From: Vibrio lentus
Lineage (GTDB): Bacteria; Pseudomonadota; Gammaproteobacteria; Enterobacterales; Vibrionaceae
NCBI RefSeq assembly: GCF_030409755.1
Contig: NZ_JAUFQE010000002.1
Coordinates: 1,178,001 to 1,242,000 of the forward strand
Direction: 5' to 3'
DNA: 64,000 nucleotides
Shown: positions 27,629 to 37,554 of the stretch, piece after piece
Position numbering within the stretch: position 1 is the first letter of the stretch
Layout: each line of letters begins with the position of its first letter
Made by a program: the position numbers and the translations under genes
The notes under the pieces: generated by a model
What the model was told of the DNA's origin: nothing
Databases searched by the model: none
What the model saw: only the letters and a program-made list of their open reading frames with translations

Positions 27629-27964
27629 CTACATCGGCAACATTGGCATGATTTGTTGGAAAAAGATAAGCGAGGCAACACCACTGATCACAACCCAAAT
27701 CAGATCAAAACGAAGGCTAACAAGTGTACAAACAATCGCAGCCAAAACCTTTGGGTTGTGAAGATCGAATTCCATTTCAGGCCCCGCACCTAAAATCTCC
27801 ACAGCAATGATCGCAGGTAAAACCGTAACGGGAACAAAGCGCAGCGTCTTTTTAAAACGCTCCGACATCTCAAACTTGCCCGCCATACCAATCACAGAAA
27901 AACGAATGATGAAGGTTGCCGCCGCCATCGCTAAGGTAATAAGAATAAAAGTCGTTGTATTCAT
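27629..27964 (-). CDS. azlD: Branched-chain amino acid export subunit AzlD
   Basis: This 111-residue protein has three to four membrane helices and the AzlD/YgaH pattern (RFVPVTVLPAIIAVE). It forms an exporter with AzlC. It lies 2 bp after azlC and is surely co-translated with it. Confidence 0.88.
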   Translation of the reverse strand: MNTTTFILITLAMAAATFIIRFSVIGMAGKFEMSERFKKTLRFVPVTVLPAIIAVEILGAGPEMEFDLHNPKVLAAIVCTLVSLRFDLIWVVISGVASLIFFQQIMPMLPM

Positions 27965-27966
27965 GG

Positions 27967-28704
27967 TTATGCCACTCCGCTTTCTGCGATTAATAAACCA
28001 GTTTGTGTTGCTTCTTGTTCTGCTTTCTCTGTCGATAGATCCATGCGATACCCCGCGTAAACGCCTACAACCGCTGCGATAACAAGGCCAAGCGAGTAGG
28101 GGAGTTCAGCCAGCAGAACGCCTGTGAATGTCGCAACGATTGCCGCCACAATGCACTCGCGACTTTTCACTTGGGGAATCACAATAGCAATGAAGGCTGC
28201 AACCATTGCGAAATCTAAACCATAGTTAGCAATTTCAGGGAACGAAGAACCAATCAGAGCACCTAAAAAATCTGCCAAGACCCAGTTAACCCAAAATCCG
28301 CCCATCGCCGCCAAATAGAACCAATGACGACCTTGTTTTTCTTCCTTCATTTCATTGATCGTTACTGCGTATACCTCGTCTGTTAATCCGTAAGACATCA
28401 ATATGCGCATATGAAGAGGGTATTCTTTCATGTGTTCAGACATTGATGCGCTGTAGAGCATGTGACGCAGGTTGATAATGAAAGTAGTAAACATGATGAC
28501 TACGATACTCGCAGACGATTGAACCAAGCCTAATGCGACCATTTGCGATGAACCAGCAAACACAGTAAATGACCACAAAGTACTTTGAGTAACACTCATT
28601 CCGGCTGTGATACTTATTGCTCCGACGATAAATGAAAATGGAAATGCGCCTACGCATAACGGCAAGATGGCACGTAGCCCTGCCTGTATCTGTTGTTTAT
28701 TCAT
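27967..28704 (-). CDS. azlC: Branched-chain amino acid exporter AzlC
   Basis: This 245-residue polytopic protein of the AzlC/YgaZ family has an N-terminal segment GLRAILPLCVGAFPFSF and the characteristic INLRHMLYS and YGLTDEVYAV motifs. With AzlD it exports branched-chain amino acids or analogues. It is divergent from the ridA-cyuA-yheO cluster across about 300 bp. Confidence 0.9.
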   Translation of the reverse strand: MNKQQIQAGLRAILPLCVGAFPFSFIVGAISITAGMSVTQSTLWSFTVFAGSSQMVALGLVQSSASIVVIMFTTFIINLRHMLYSASMSEHMKEYPLHMRILMSYGLTDEVYAVTINEMKEEKQGRHWFYLAAMGGFWVNWVLADFLGALIGSSFPEIANYGLDFAMVAAFIAIVIPQVKSRECIVAAIVATFTGVLLAELPYSLGLVIAAVVGVYAGYRMDLSTEKAEQEATQTGLLIAESGVA

Positions 28705-29006
28705 GACTGCTCACCCTAAATTAAAAATTCAAATTTATTTGCAAATTATGGTGAGAATCGTATTGCTGATTCGTTTGTTTTTCAAATGCAGATTAAAATT
28801 TATTTGATTTAGATCGGTATTATGACTTCGATAGAAAAAGGGCTCAAACTTAAGTTGTTCAAATTCAACCGCTTAAATTAGCTTCCATTTTTGAGATCTT
28901 TGATTGACGGTATTTTAAGATAAATATTGCAACTATTTTTGCACTTTAGTTATTTCAGTGTTTAAAATGTAGTTGAAATATTTAGTAACCCAGAACAGGA
29001 ATAATC
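28705..29006. other. Divergent promoter region azlCD / ridA
   Basis: This is an AT-rich spacer between divergent transcripts. No sigma-54 motif, riboswitch-like fold or ORF was recognised. Confidence 0.4.
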
Positions 29007-29387
29007 ATGAAAGAAGTCATCACAGCAGACAGAGCACCAGAAGCTATCGGCCCATACTCACACGGCAACGCATTTGGAAACCTCGTTTTCACATCAGGTC
29101 AATTACCAGTGTGCAGAGAAAAAGGCGGTGTAGTAGAAGGTGGTGTGAGTGAACAATCTCGTCAATCGTTACTAAACCTTCAATATGTATTACAAGCGGC
29201 GGGCAGTGACCTAGACGCGGTACTAAAAACAACGTGTTACTTATCAGACATTAATGATTTCGCGGCTTTCAATGAAGTCTATAAAGAGTTCTTTGAAACG
29301 GATTGTCCTGCTCGTAGCTGCTTTGCAGTGAAGGATCTTCCTTTAGGCGTGAAAATCGAAATTGAAGCGATTGCTGGTCGTAAATAA
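29007..29387 (+). CDS. RidA-family enamine/imine deaminase
   Basis: This 126-residue protein has the RidA signature: GPYSHGNAFGNLVFTSGQ near the start, and the substrate-binding arginine in CPARSCFAVKDLPLG. The family hydrolyses reactive 2-aminoacrylate and related enamines. It is 26 bp before the cyuA-like gene, whose reaction can release 2-aminoacrylate, so the two probably work together. Confidence 0.93.
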   Translation: MKEVITADRAPEAIGPYSHGNAFGNLVFTSGQLPVCREKGGVVEGGVSEQSRQSLLNLQYVLQAAGSDLDAVLKTTCYLSDINDFAAFNEVYKEFFETDCPARSCFAVKDLPLGVKIEIEAIAGRK

Positions 29388-29413
29388 TCGAAGAATAGTG
29401 TGAGGTCCTTACT

Positions 29414-30685
29414 ATGAAACAACAATGGCAACAGTATAAAGAGATTTTAAATACCGTCGTTAAACCGGCTCTTGGTTGCACAGAACCCATCTCCGCAGCT
29501 TACGCTTGTTCAGTCGCGGCCAAGATGCTGGTGGGTACACCCGACAAAGTTCGCGTGTATGTGTCGGATAATTTATACAAAAACTCGATGGGCGTGTTTG
29601 TTCCGGGAACAGGAAAAATCGGTTTACCCATTGCTGCTGTTGGTGCAATTGGTGGGGACCCACACGCTGGTTTAGAGGTTCTAGCGAAGATCACCGAACA
29701 AGATGTCGATAAAGCTCAGGCACTTATTGATGCAGGGCAGGTAAGCGCACATCGAAAAGACGTAGATGAATTCATCTATTGCTGTGCTGAAGTTGAATCT
29801 GAAGGTCAAATTGCTATCGTTGAAATCAGCGGCGGTCATACTCAGATCATTAAAAAAACGTTAAATGGTACGGTTTTATTCAGTCAAGATTGTGACCAAA
29901 CGGTGTCAACCGGATCGATTTGTGATGGTATCGATATTGATATCGGCGGTATCTACAATTACGCCACTGGCGCTGAATTTGAAGACATTCAGTTTATTCT
30001 AGAGGCGTCAGAACTCAACAGTAAGTTGTCACAAGAAGGGTTAGCACACGCATACGGGCTTGAAGTTGGCCGTACCATGGAACAAGGTATCCAATTAGGC
30101 CTGATGACCGAAGATCTAATGAATAAGATCATCATGCAAACTGCCGCAGCGTCCGACGCTCGTATGGGTGGGGCAACCTTGCCTGCAATGAGTAATTTCG
30201 GCAGTGGTAATCAAGGGATCGCTGCAACAATTCCCGTCGCAATTATCGCTGAGCATTTTAAGTCGTCTCAAGAACAATTGGCACGAGCGCTTATCATTAG
30301 TCACCTTGGTGCAATTTATATCAAATCATACTATCCACCGCTTTCTGCTTTTTGTGGTAATACGGTAACCAGTGCCGCGGCGGCGATGGCGATGGTGTAT
30401 CTTGCGAAAGGTTCTTTTGAGCAGAGCTGTTACGCAATTCAGAATGTACTAAGTGATTGTTCTGGAATGGTTTGTGATGGTGCTAAGTCGACATGTGCGA
30501 TGAAAGTGAAAACCTCAACCAGTGCAGCGGCTAACGGATTCTTAATGGCGATGCGCTGTAATGAAGCCCACAACCAAGGCATTGTAGCTGATGATGTCGA
30601 GACCAGTATTCGCAATATTGGAAAATTGGTTACCGCGGGTATGAGTGTTACAGACTCAACGATTATTGATATAATGTCTGCGTAA
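29414..30685 (+). CDS. cyuA: L-cysteine desulfidase / serine-dehydratase-alpha family (CyuA, UPF0597)
   Basis: This 423-residue protein has the UPF0597 hallmarks: [17 protein letters not shown] at the N-terminus (C22), [19 protein letters not shown], and the C-terminal cysteines [14 protein letters not shown] likely to hold an iron-sulfur cluster. E. coli CyuA (YhaM) degrades L-cysteine to pyruvate, ammonia and sulfide. It follows the RidA gene and precedes a YheO-type regulator, with an intervening terminator-like hairpin. Confidence 0.9.
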   Translation: MKQQWQQYKEILNTVVKPALGCTEPISAAYACSVAAKMLVGTPDKVRVYVSDNLYKNSMGVFVPGTGKIGLPIAAVGAIGGDPHAGLEVLAKITEQDVDKAQALIDAGQVSAHRKDVDEFIYCCAEVESEGQIAIVEISGGHTQIIKKTLNGTVLFSQDCDQTVSTGSICDGIDIDIGGIYNYATGAEFEDIQFILEASELNSKLSQEGLAHAYGLEVGRTMEQGIQLGLMTEDLMNKIIMQTAAASDARMGGATLPAMSNFGSGNQGIAATIPVAIIAEHFKSSQEQLARALIISHLGAIYIKSYYPPLSAFCGNTVTSAAAAMAMVYLAKGSFEQSCYAIQNVLSDCSGMVCDGAKSTCAMKVKTSTSAAANGFLMAMRCNEAHNQGIVADDVETSIRNIGKLVTAGMSVTDSTIIDIMSA

Positions 30686-30706
30686 TCAAACGTTTTAGAA
30701 TAAAAC

Positions 30707-30739
30707 AAACCGCTTGGTATTTTTACTTAGCGGTTTTTT
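30707..30739 (+). terminator. Terminator between cyuA and the YheO-type regulator
   Basis: The stem AAACCGCT/AGCGGTTT has a 14-nt loop and six T residues. It may allow partial read-through into the regulator gene. Confidence 0.75.
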
Positions 30740-30760
30740 CGCCAGAAGAGGAAGGTCTCA

Positions 30761-31408
30761 GTGTTTGAATTAGCTCAAAGTGATTATGATATTTTGCACT
30801 CAATCGAAAACATCGTTGACGGGATTGCTGCAATGTATGGTGAGCATACGGAAGTGTTATTGCACAGTTTAGATGTTCGCAACCCTTCGATTATCAAAAT
30901 CGCGAACAGTCATGTCACTGGTCGAGACGTAGGTGCACCTATTACCAACTTAGCGCTGATGAAGCTTACTCAAGGTAAAGATGTGTCGGGCGCGTATATG
31001 ACAAAATGTCCCGATGGCAAAACCTTACGTTCAATGACGACGATAATTCGCAATCCTCAACAGAAAGCCATTGGTTTGTTATGTATCAACACCAACCTCG
31101 ATGCGCCATTCCAAGAGGTGATGCATTCACTCGTTCCTTGTTTGCTTCCGCACTTAGAAAGACCTCAAACCACGCCTGAAACCTTTGCTCGCAGTAATGA
31201 AGAGATGATGCACAGTTCGATTGAAACCGTTCGAGAGCAGGTGACGAGTGATCCTGAAATAGCGCCATCGAAGAAGAGTCGTGAGATTGTGACGCGATTG
31301 CATGAAATGGGCATTTTTGATTTGAAAGACAGTGCGCAAATAGCAGCAAAAGGGCTCGATATCTCTATCCACACCATTTACCGCTATCTACGTGAGTTAA
31401 AAGCGTAG
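30761..31408 (+). CDS. YheO/DauR-family PAS-HTH transcriptional regulator
   Basis: This 215-residue protein begins with a PAS-like YheO domain (VDGIAAMYGEHTEVLLHSLD, GRDVGAPITNLAL) and ends with a helix-turn-helix (DSAQIAAKGLDISIHTIYRYL). The start is a GTG with GAGGAAGG upstream. Family members such as DauR regulate amino-acid catabolism genes. Here it most likely controls ridA-cyuA. Confidence 0.87.
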   Translation: MFELAQSDYDILHSIENIVDGIAAMYGEHTEVLLHSLDVRNPSIIKIANSHVTGRDVGAPITNLALMKLTQGKDVSGAYMTKCPDGKTLRSMTTIIRNPQQKAIGLLCINTNLDAPFQEVMHSLVPCLLPHLERPQTTPETFARSNEEMMHSSIETVREQVTSDPEIAPSKKSREIVTRLHEMGIFDLKDSAQIAAKGLDISIHTIYRYLRELKA

Positions 31409-31429
31409 CGTTTAGTTCGCGTTTGTTGT

Positions 31430-32233
31430 CTAGTTTTTAGTTTTCTGGTTGTATCTAAATGGCTGGGTGATCAGTTTATCCAGCCTCTGTTCCTTTCCAT
31501 CTTGTATCTCTGGCACGCCGATATGAACGTTATCATGACCAAGCTTGGGCTGGTCACGATACGTCCTAAACCAGATATCCCACACCGATAAGAAGAAACC
31601 AAAGTTTGAGTGTGTTTCTTTAACAATGACTGAGTGGTGGACGCGATGCATGTCTGGCGTAACGATCGCTTTTCTTAATCGTTTATCAAACCACAACGGA
31701 AGGCGTGCATTACTGTGGTTAAACATGGCACTGGCATTCAACACAATTTCGAAGATGACAACAGCGATCACTGGAACACCCAGTGCTATGACCAAGCTCA
31801 CTTTAATCAGCATTGAAAGAATCATTTCTATTGGGTGAAAGCGGGTGCCCGTTGTGACATCGATATCAAGATCAGCGTGATGTACTCGGTGCAGCTTCCA
31901 AAGCCAAGGAACGCGGTGAAACACCAAGTGCTGTAGGTAAATGGCACAATCCAAGAGCAATACACAAATCAGAATACTGAGTTCTTTGGGAAGTGACAGG
32001 GTATTGAACAAACCCCAATGGTTTTCTTGTGCGATAACCGCCGCTTGGAACGCAGCGATCGGGATTAACGTCGCTAACAGAAAGCTATTCAGAGCGACTA
32101 AAGCAAAGTTGTTTCCCCAACGAAACCATTTACTCTGAGTCAGCGTTTTACGTGGAAAGCGGTACTCCCAAAGCGCACATAATCCAAAAACGACAATAAA
32201 ACAAACAAGGCGAAGCAGGGATGGGTCTTGCAT
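31430..32233 (-). CDS. Sterol desaturase/fatty acid hydroxylase family membrane protein
   Basis: This is a membrane protein of about 267 residues with the di-iron histidine motifs of the family: LQHLVFHRVPWLWKLHRVHH, the FNHSN region, and DMHRVHHSVIVKETHSNFGF. There are four or so membrane helices. It hydroxylates or desaturates a lipid substrate that cannot be named from sequence. I chose the ATG at 32233 because GAAGGA lies 6 nt upstream; an ATG six codons earlier has none. Confidence 0.88.
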   Translation of the reverse strand: MQDPSLLRLVCFIVVFGLCALWEYRFPRKTLTQSKWFRWGNNFALVALNSFLLATLIPIAAFQAAVIAQENHWGLFNTLSLPKELSILICVLLLDCAIYLQHLVFHRVPWLWKLHRVHHADLDIDVTTGTRFHPIEMILSMLIKVSLVIALGVPVIAVVIFEIVLNASAMFNHSNARLPLWFDKRLRKAIVTPDMHRVHHSVIVKETHSNFGFFLSVWDIWFRTYRDQPKLGHDNVHIGVPEIQDGKEQRLDKLITQPFRYNQKTKN

Positions 32234-32307
32234 GGGAATTCCTTCTATCATTCTAGGGTCACTGTAAGTACAATCGTGCCACTTTTCTAGATTTATCGTT
32301 ATTGTCC

Positions 32308-33048
32308 ATGAGAATCCACGCTTTTCACCGTTTATACCAACACCGTTTATCCATTGCTACTAAGCCGTTTAATGCGCGCGGGTGTAAAGTAGTGCGATGT
32401 GAGTTCTGTAAAATAAAACAAGACAGCTGTATCTGCGAGCATCAACCTAACATTGATACGAACGTCGCGACTATGTTGATCTTGTCAGACAACGAAATCT
32501 TAAAACCAAGTAACACCGGTCGTTTGATTGTTGATACGGTAAAAGACAGTTACGCCTACCTTTGGCATCGTACTGAACCAAATCAAGAGATGTTGGATGT
32601 TCTAAAAGACGACAAATACCAACCTGTGATCGTGTTTCCTGAAGACTATACCGACGACAAAACACGCGTGGTTCAAGACCTGCCACAAATGCGTGACCCA
32701 AACAAAACACTATTGCTGATTTTCATTGATGGCAGCTGGCGCGAAGCGCGACGTATCTTCCGTCGTTCAGAGTATCTGCAAGACTTACCTGTGCTGTCGA
32801 TTGAGCCTGAATCGGTTTCTCAATACATGATGCGTAAGTCAGACAACGAACAACACCTTTCTACTGCCGAAGTCGCGAGCTTAGTATTAAAACAAGCGGG
32901 TGAAGAGCAGGGCGCGAAGACTTTACAACTATGGTTTGAAGCATTTCGTGAAAGCTACATGCTAAGTAAGACGCGTTATAAGTCCGATCCGACCAAACCA
33001 AGTCTGAACGCTTTCATAGAGCACACCAAAAGTGAGACGTCACTCTAA
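32308..33048 (+). CDS. tapT: tRNA-uridine aminocarboxypropyltransferase (DTW/TapT type)
   Basis: This 246-residue protein aligns along its length with E. coli YfiP/TapT. It has an N-terminal Cys cluster (RCEFCKIKQDSCICE), KPSNTGRLIVDT, WHRTEPNQ, and the DTW motif present as IDGSWREARRIFRRSEYL. The enzyme makes acp3U47 in tRNA from SAM. A TTG two codons earlier is possible. It is a single gene upstream of nagK. Confidence 0.87.
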   Translation: MRIHAFHRLYQHRLSIATKPFNARGCKVVRCEFCKIKQDSCICEHQPNIDTNVATMLILSDNEILKPSNTGRLIVDTVKDSYAYLWHRTEPNQEMLDVLKDDKYQPVIVFPEDYTDDKTRVVQDLPQMRDPNKTLLLIFIDGSWREARRIFRRSEYLQDLPVLSIEPESVSQYMMRKSDNEQHLSTAEVASLVLKQAGEEQGAKTLQLWFEAFRESYMLSKTRYKSDPTKPSLNAFIEHTKSETSL

Positions 33049-33211
33049 CCTTTAACCGCTTTGTGCTGACTTGTTGTTCAAACAGACTCGATCACGAGAT
33101 AAGTTTGTTATCTATCACGGTTTGTAGGGGGAGTGTTATGGATAATGCTCCTTAGTTGTTTAATTTAAAAATTTTATTTGCCCTAATTTAGGGAAAAATT
33201 GGAGAGATTTC

Positions 33212-34120
33212 ATGTATTACGGCTTCGATGTTGGCGGCACAAAAATTGAGTTTGGTGCATTCAATGAGAAACTTGAGCGAGTAGCAACAGAACGTGTTCC
33301 AACACCAACAGACGATTATCAATTACTGCTTGATACGATTGCTGGTTTAGTTAAAAAATACGACAGCGAATTCTCTTGCGAAGGCAAAATTGGCCTTGGT
33401 CTTCCTGGCATGGAAAACGCAGACGACGGCACAATGCTGGTTGTTAACGTACCGGCTTCAACAGGTAAGCCACTGCGTAAAGATTTAGAAGCGCTTATTG
33501 GTCGTAGTGTAAAAATCGAGAATGATGCGAACTGTTTTGCGCTTTCAGAAGCATGGGATGATGAACTTAAAGATGAACCATCAGTTGCTGGCCTAATTCT
33601 AGGTACTGGCTTCGGTGGTGGTTTAGTTTATGAAGGCAAAGTGTTCTCTGGTCGTAACCACGTTGCAGGCGAGTTAGGCCATATGCGTCTTCCTATTGAT
33701 GCATGGTTCCACCTTGGCGACAACGCGCCGCTATTAGGTTGTGGTTGTGGTAAAAAAGGTTGTTTAGACAGCTACTTATCTGGTCGTGGCTTCGAATTGA
33801 TTTATGAGCACTACTTCGGTGAGAAGAAGAAAGCGATTGAAATCATCCAAGCGTACAACGAAGGTGAAGCAAAAGCGGCTGAGCACGTAGATCGCTTTAT
33901 GGAGCTATTGGCTATCTGTTTTGCGAACCTGTTTACGGGTCTTGACCCACATGTTGTTGCACTGGGTGGTGGTCTTTCAAACTTCGAACTTATCTACGAA
34001 GAAATGCCAAAGCGCATACCTAAGTACCTACTGTCTGTAGCGAAGTGTCCTAAGATCATCAAAGCGAAACACGGTGATTCAGGCGGTGTTCGTGGCGCTG
34101 CATTCCTTAACATTAAGTAA
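33212..34120 (+). CDS. nagK: N-acetyl-D-glucosamine kinase
   Basis: This 302-residue ROK-family kinase has an N-terminal ATP site ([13 protein letters not shown]), the catalytic region [23 protein letters not shown], and the zinc motif [18 protein letters not shown]. It phosphorylates N-acetylglucosamine for recycling or chitin use. GGAGA lies 7 nt upstream of the ATG. It is followed by a strong terminator. Confidence 0.93.
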   Translation: MYYGFDVGGTKIEFGAFNEKLERVATERVPTPTDDYQLLLDTIAGLVKKYDSEFSCEGKIGLGLPGMENADDGTMLVVNVPASTGKPLRKDLEALIGRSVKIENDANCFALSEAWDDELKDEPSVAGLILGTGFGGGLVYEGKVFSGRNHVAGELGHMRLPIDAWFHLGDNAPLLGCGCGKKGCLDSYLSGRGFELIYEHYFGEKKKAIEIIQAYNEGEAKAAEHVDRFMELLAICFANLFTGLDPHVVALGGGLSNFELIYEEMPKRIPKYLLSVAKCPKIIKAKHGDSGGVRGAAFLNIK

Positions 34121-34156
34121 TCGCAACTTAACGTTAAGCTAGTTCAAAGCACAAAT

Positions 34157-34195
34157 AAAAATGCCGCAATCTCGAAAGAGGTTGCGGCATTTTTT
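34157..34195 (+). terminator. Terminator after nagK
   Basis: The stem AAAATGCCGCAATCTC/GAGGTTGCGGCATTTTT has a 4-nt loop and a T-run. Confidence 0.92.
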
Positions 34196-34334
34196 AATTC
34201 AGATAACGCCCACTGTCACTTAATGACAATTTTGAGCCTAACAAATGATTATAGTCCTCTCACTCCCGAGGACTTTGTTTGCTGAAATAGCACATTTCCT
34301 CTGAGACTTTGTAATTACATTTAGAGGAAACCTC

Positions 34335-35108
34335 GTGAAACTAAAAACCATCGTACTGTCAATTTCACTTTTATCATGTTCAGCTTTTGCTTCTAATACA
34401 ACCTTTGACGACAATTGGAAAGCAAATACAACAACAGCACTTGATATCATCGCGAACTCAAATAATGAAGCAATCAAACAATATACAAAAGACCAGTTTT
34501 GGGCTCGAGATGGCCAAGAACGTGCAGACTCCGCGCGTAACGCATTGCAGTCTGCATCGCGCGAAGAACTAATTGTCATGAGCAAGATTACTTTAAATGA
34601 AGGGTCGTCGACGGAAAAATCAATGCTTGAATCGATGGTAACTGATGTTATTCACTTTGACGAAACAATCAGTCAATCTGAAAAAAATGCGTTAATTGAT
34701 GAGGTTGGTAAAAAGTTTGAAGGTAACGAGCATCTTACTTTGGACGAACGTAAACAAGTAAATGATGCGATTGAAACAGCTATCGTTGAATCTGCTATTG
34801 AAAACAATGCAATTGATGAAGCTTTCAAGCAAGAGATGAGGCAAGAAGTTGATCGTTTAGATGACCGCATTGACGGCACTCAAGCATCATTACACGCAGT
34901 AACCAATGCTCGCCCTATGCTTGCAGAGCAAGGTGATTTTGCTTTGGGTGTAGGTGTAGGTTTCTCCGGTAATGCACAGGCTGTTGCGGCAGGTGTCGGT
35001 TATTCTATCAATAAGAATTGGTCAGCTTCAGCAACCGTCAATACGACGACTGGGATTGAAGATAATGACTTCTCAGCGGGTGCAGGTATTCAATATACAT
35101 TTAAATAA
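34335..35108 (+). CDS. Small secreted protein with YadA-like outer-membrane anchor
   Basis: This 257-residue protein has a signal peptide (cleavage after SAFA), an acidic, helical, possibly coiled-coil middle (about 25-185) and a C-terminal segment of about 70 residues with beta-strand patterns of the YadA trimeric anchor (LGVGVGFSGNAQAVAAGVGY, AGAGIQYTF). There is no adhesin head and no stalk repeat, so it would be a miniature trimeric autotransporter. The sequence ends with K after the usual final aromatic. The start is GTG with AGAGGAA upstream. It is a single gene between two terminators. Confidence 0.72.
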   Translation: MKLKTIVLSISLLSCSAFASNTTFDDNWKANTTTALDIIANSNNEAIKQYTKDQFWARDGQERADSARNALQSASREELIVMSKITLNEGSSTEKSMLESMVTDVIHFDETISQSEKNALIDEVGKKFEGNEHLTLDERKQVNDAIETAIVESAIENNAIDEAFKQEMRQEVDRLDDRIDGTQASLHAVTNARPMLAEQGDFALGVGVGFSGNAQAVAAGVGYSINKNWSASATVNTTTGIEDNDFSAGAGIQYTFK

Positions 35109-35142
35109 GTTTCTATATGAAACAAAATCTCGTCATATAAAA

Positions 35143-35164
35143 AAGGGAGCTCAATAGCTCCCTT
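35143..35164. terminator. Bidirectional terminator
   Basis: A perfect AAGGGAGCT/AGCTCCCTT stem with a CAAT loop lies between converging genes. Confidence 0.85.
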
Positions 35165-35186
35165 CAAAATCTAAATAACTTATTTG

Positions 35187-35453
35187 CTATTTCTTCTTTT
35201 TGCCAACGCCAAGGTTGTCTTTTTGCTTCAACGTAAGCTTAGTAAAGCCTAGCTTACGGAAATAGTTGTCTTGGTAGTTACGAACCGCTTTAGTATCAGA
35301 AATAAACTCAAGCTGTTGCTCAGTTTTTAGATACTCAGTGATGTCGATACCTTCAGCTGCAGCTACAGCTTCTTGGATCGTGCGGTGTTCTTGTTTCGAA
35401 AACAGTAACTCTTTGTCTTCGTCTTTGTAAGTGTACAGAATGGTACGAGCCAT
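35187..35453 (-). CDS. DUF2960-like small protein
   Basis: This basic, soluble protein of 88 residues starts MARTILYTYKDED at 35453, with GGAGA upstream, and ends in a Lys-rich tail. An ATG four codons earlier lacks a ribosome site. It resembles a Vibrionaceae small family (DUF2960) of unknown function. The family name is from recollection of the sequence pattern. Confidence 0.65.
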   Translation of the reverse strand: MARTILYTYKDEDKELLFSKQEHRTIQEAVAAAEGIDITEYLKTEQQLEFISDTKAVRNYQDNYFRKLGFTKLTLKQKDNLGVGKKKK

Positions 35454-35736
35454 GATGCTCTCCAATAGAATTATTACTTTGCGCGCACTCTACATAAAAA
35501 CAGTACGTGGCTCAAGGTTATGATAAAAAATCTTAAGATTATCGTTCTTCAGGCTTATCGCTATTTAAGCTTTCTGTCTTTTAAGGAACGAACAGGTTGT
35601 CTTTTACGAAACGAACAGAAAAGAAAGCCCCATAACATCGAAAATTCGATAGGAAGGGGCTTTATCTATGTTTTGGCAAAGAGCTTCTAAGTCATTTAAA
35701 AAGCGGCCAAGTCAATTCAGGTCATTGAACCTTCAA

Positions 35737-37554
35737 TTAAACACGACCTTGAAGTGGAATGATCGTTACCGTCTCGCCAACTTTCACGGTATCAACCGCT
35801 GGCGAGATTTCGATTAAGCAGTTCGCTTCGCTCATTGAACGCAGAATACCTGAACCTTGCTTACCGGTTGTTTTCACTTCAAGCACACCTGATTCGTTCA
35901 TTGAGAATACGCCACGGCTAAACTCAGTACGACCTTGACGAGAACGTAATTGCTCAGTTGCTATCGCGTTCGCTTTCACTGGTGTCCAGTTAGTTTGACC
36001 TTGTAGCTTACGGATTGCTGGTTCTACAAAGTTAATGAACGACACCATCACGGCTACTGGGTTGCCCGGTAAACCGAAGAAAGGTTTATTTTCAATTTTT
36101 CCGTAAGCAAGAGGGCGGCCTGGACGCATGTTGATACGCCAGAAGTTAATCTCACCCAACTTATCTAACGCGAGTTTGATGTAGTCAGCATCACCAACAG
36201 ACACGCCACCTGAAGTCAGAACCATGTCGGTCTCTAACGATGCAGCATGAAGTACATCCATCATCTTTTGTTCGTCATCTTCGATAATGCCGTAATCAAC
36301 GATGTCGCAACCTAGCTTTTGAAGCATACCGATAATAGTAAAACGGTTCGAGTCATAGATAGAGTTCGGCTTCTGCTCACTACCCGGTGCTTGAACTTCA
36401 TCACCCGTAGAGAACACACCGACTTTAACTTTACGTAAAACAGGGCAGTTGCCAAAACCTAGTGACGCCATCATGCCCATTTCTGGTGCTTCGATTCGTG
36501 TGCCACGAGTAAAGACAGGTTGGCCGATTTCTAAATCTTCGCCCGCCATACGGACATTTTGTCCAACCGAGATTTTAGCGTCTGGGAAGCTAACTGTGTC
36601 GCCTTCTTGAACGGATTGTTCACGCATCACGACGACATCAACGCCCTCAGGCATTGGAGCGCCCGTCATGATCTTAACCGCTTCCCCTTGTTGAACGGTT
36701 TTATCGTAGCTGTGACCAGCCATGACTTCAGCAACGATGTTGTAGCTGTCCAATTCTAGGTCTTCGCTACGGATCGCATAGCCGTCCATTGCAGAATTAG
36801 TATTCTGAGGTACGTTGATTGGTGAAATAACATCTTCAGCCAGCACACGCCCGTAGCCTTGTAGTAATTCAACACTCTCAGTGAGGTCGAGCGCATCAAT
36901 ACTATCGACGATCTTTTGCTGACCTTGCGTAACGCTTAGGCCAGCAGGAGAGAAGGAGTCACAACACACAACAGGTATATCGTCTTTTGAAGATGAACAC
37001 GACGCTGTTTTGCTTGTGGTCGATGAAGGGTCGAATGACTGAGCATACTCGATGATGAAATCACGAATCGCTTCTAAGTCGCTGATCGCCATTTGTGGCA
37101 GGTCAGATTCAACGTGGCTGTCTGCAGCAATCGCAATAATGTTGTTATCGTTTGGATACAACCAAGGTTTACCAACTTCGTCTCTGTGCAGTTCAATTTT
37201 TGGGAAGGCAATGTTCTTGCAGCCTTCAACCAGAATCAAGTCCAGCGTGTTGGTATCGAAACGTGTCAGTAGATAATCAAAATCAGCTTCGGCTTCTGGC
37301 GTTTCTGTCATCATCACGTGACGGTTACGCGAAGCGATCAGCATTTGATTGGCTCCAGCCTTACGTAGGCGGTAGCTGTCTTTGCCTGGCTTATCGACAT
37401 CGAAATCGTGGTGAGCATGTTTAAGAACACCCACTTTTAAACCCGCATTCGTCAGCAGAGGCAACAACGCTTCAAGTACGGTTGTTTTGCCTGTGCCGCT
37501 GTAAGCAGCAAAGCCCAATAAAGGAAGGTTAGGGCGTTGTTTTGAATCTTTCAT
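35737..37554 (-). CDS. MobB-MoeA fusion (molybdenum cofactor maturation)
   Basis: This 605-residue protein joins MobB (about 1-175; Walker A GFAAYSGTGKTT, plus ILVEGCKNIAFPKIELHRDE) to MoeA (about 195-605; NSAMDGYAIRSEDL, IMTGAPMPEGVD, SGGVSVGDADYIK, GLPGNPVAVMVSFINFVEP). A serine/threonine-rich linker with several Cys separates them. MoeA inserts molybdenum (or tungsten) into molybdopterin, and MobB assists formation of the guanine dinucleotide form. It shares one base with the mobA stop (TAATG) and is the last gene of the tup-mob operon. Confidence 0.92.
   Translation of the reverse strand: MKDSKQRPNLPLLGFAAYSGTGKTTVLEALLPLLTNAGLKVGVLKHAHHDFDVDKPGKDSYRLRKAGANQMLIASRNRHVMMTETPEAEADFDYLLTRFDTNTLDLILVEGCKNIAFPKIELHRDEVGKPWLYPNDNNIIAIAADSHVESDLPQMAISDLEAIRDFIIEYAQSFDPSSTTSKTASCSSSKDDIPVVCCDSFSPAGLSVTQGQQKIVDSIDALDLTESVELLQGYGRVLAEDVISPINVPQNTNSAMDGYAIRSEDLELDSYNIVAEVMAGHSYDKTVQQGEAVKIMTGAPMPEGVDVVVMREQSVQEGDTVSFPDAKISVGQNVRMAGEDLEIGQPVFTRGTRIEAPEMGMMASLGFGNCPVLRKVKVGVFSTGDEVQAPGSEQKPNSIYDSNRFTIIGMLQKLGCDIVDYGIIEDDEQKMMDVLHAASLETDMVLTSGGVSVGDADYIKLALDKLGEINFWRINMRPGRPLAYGKIENKPFFGLPGNPVAVMVSFINFVEPAIRKLQGQTNWTPVKANAIATEQLRSRQGRTEFSRGVFSMNESGVLEVKTTGKQGSGILRSMSEANCLIEISPAVDTVKVGETVTIIPLQGRV

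Noticed and set aside
36550..36570. GGACATTTTGTCC in moeA as another regulator box
   Set aside because: It is inside a coding region with no promoter nearby; similar cores occur by chance in other genes.
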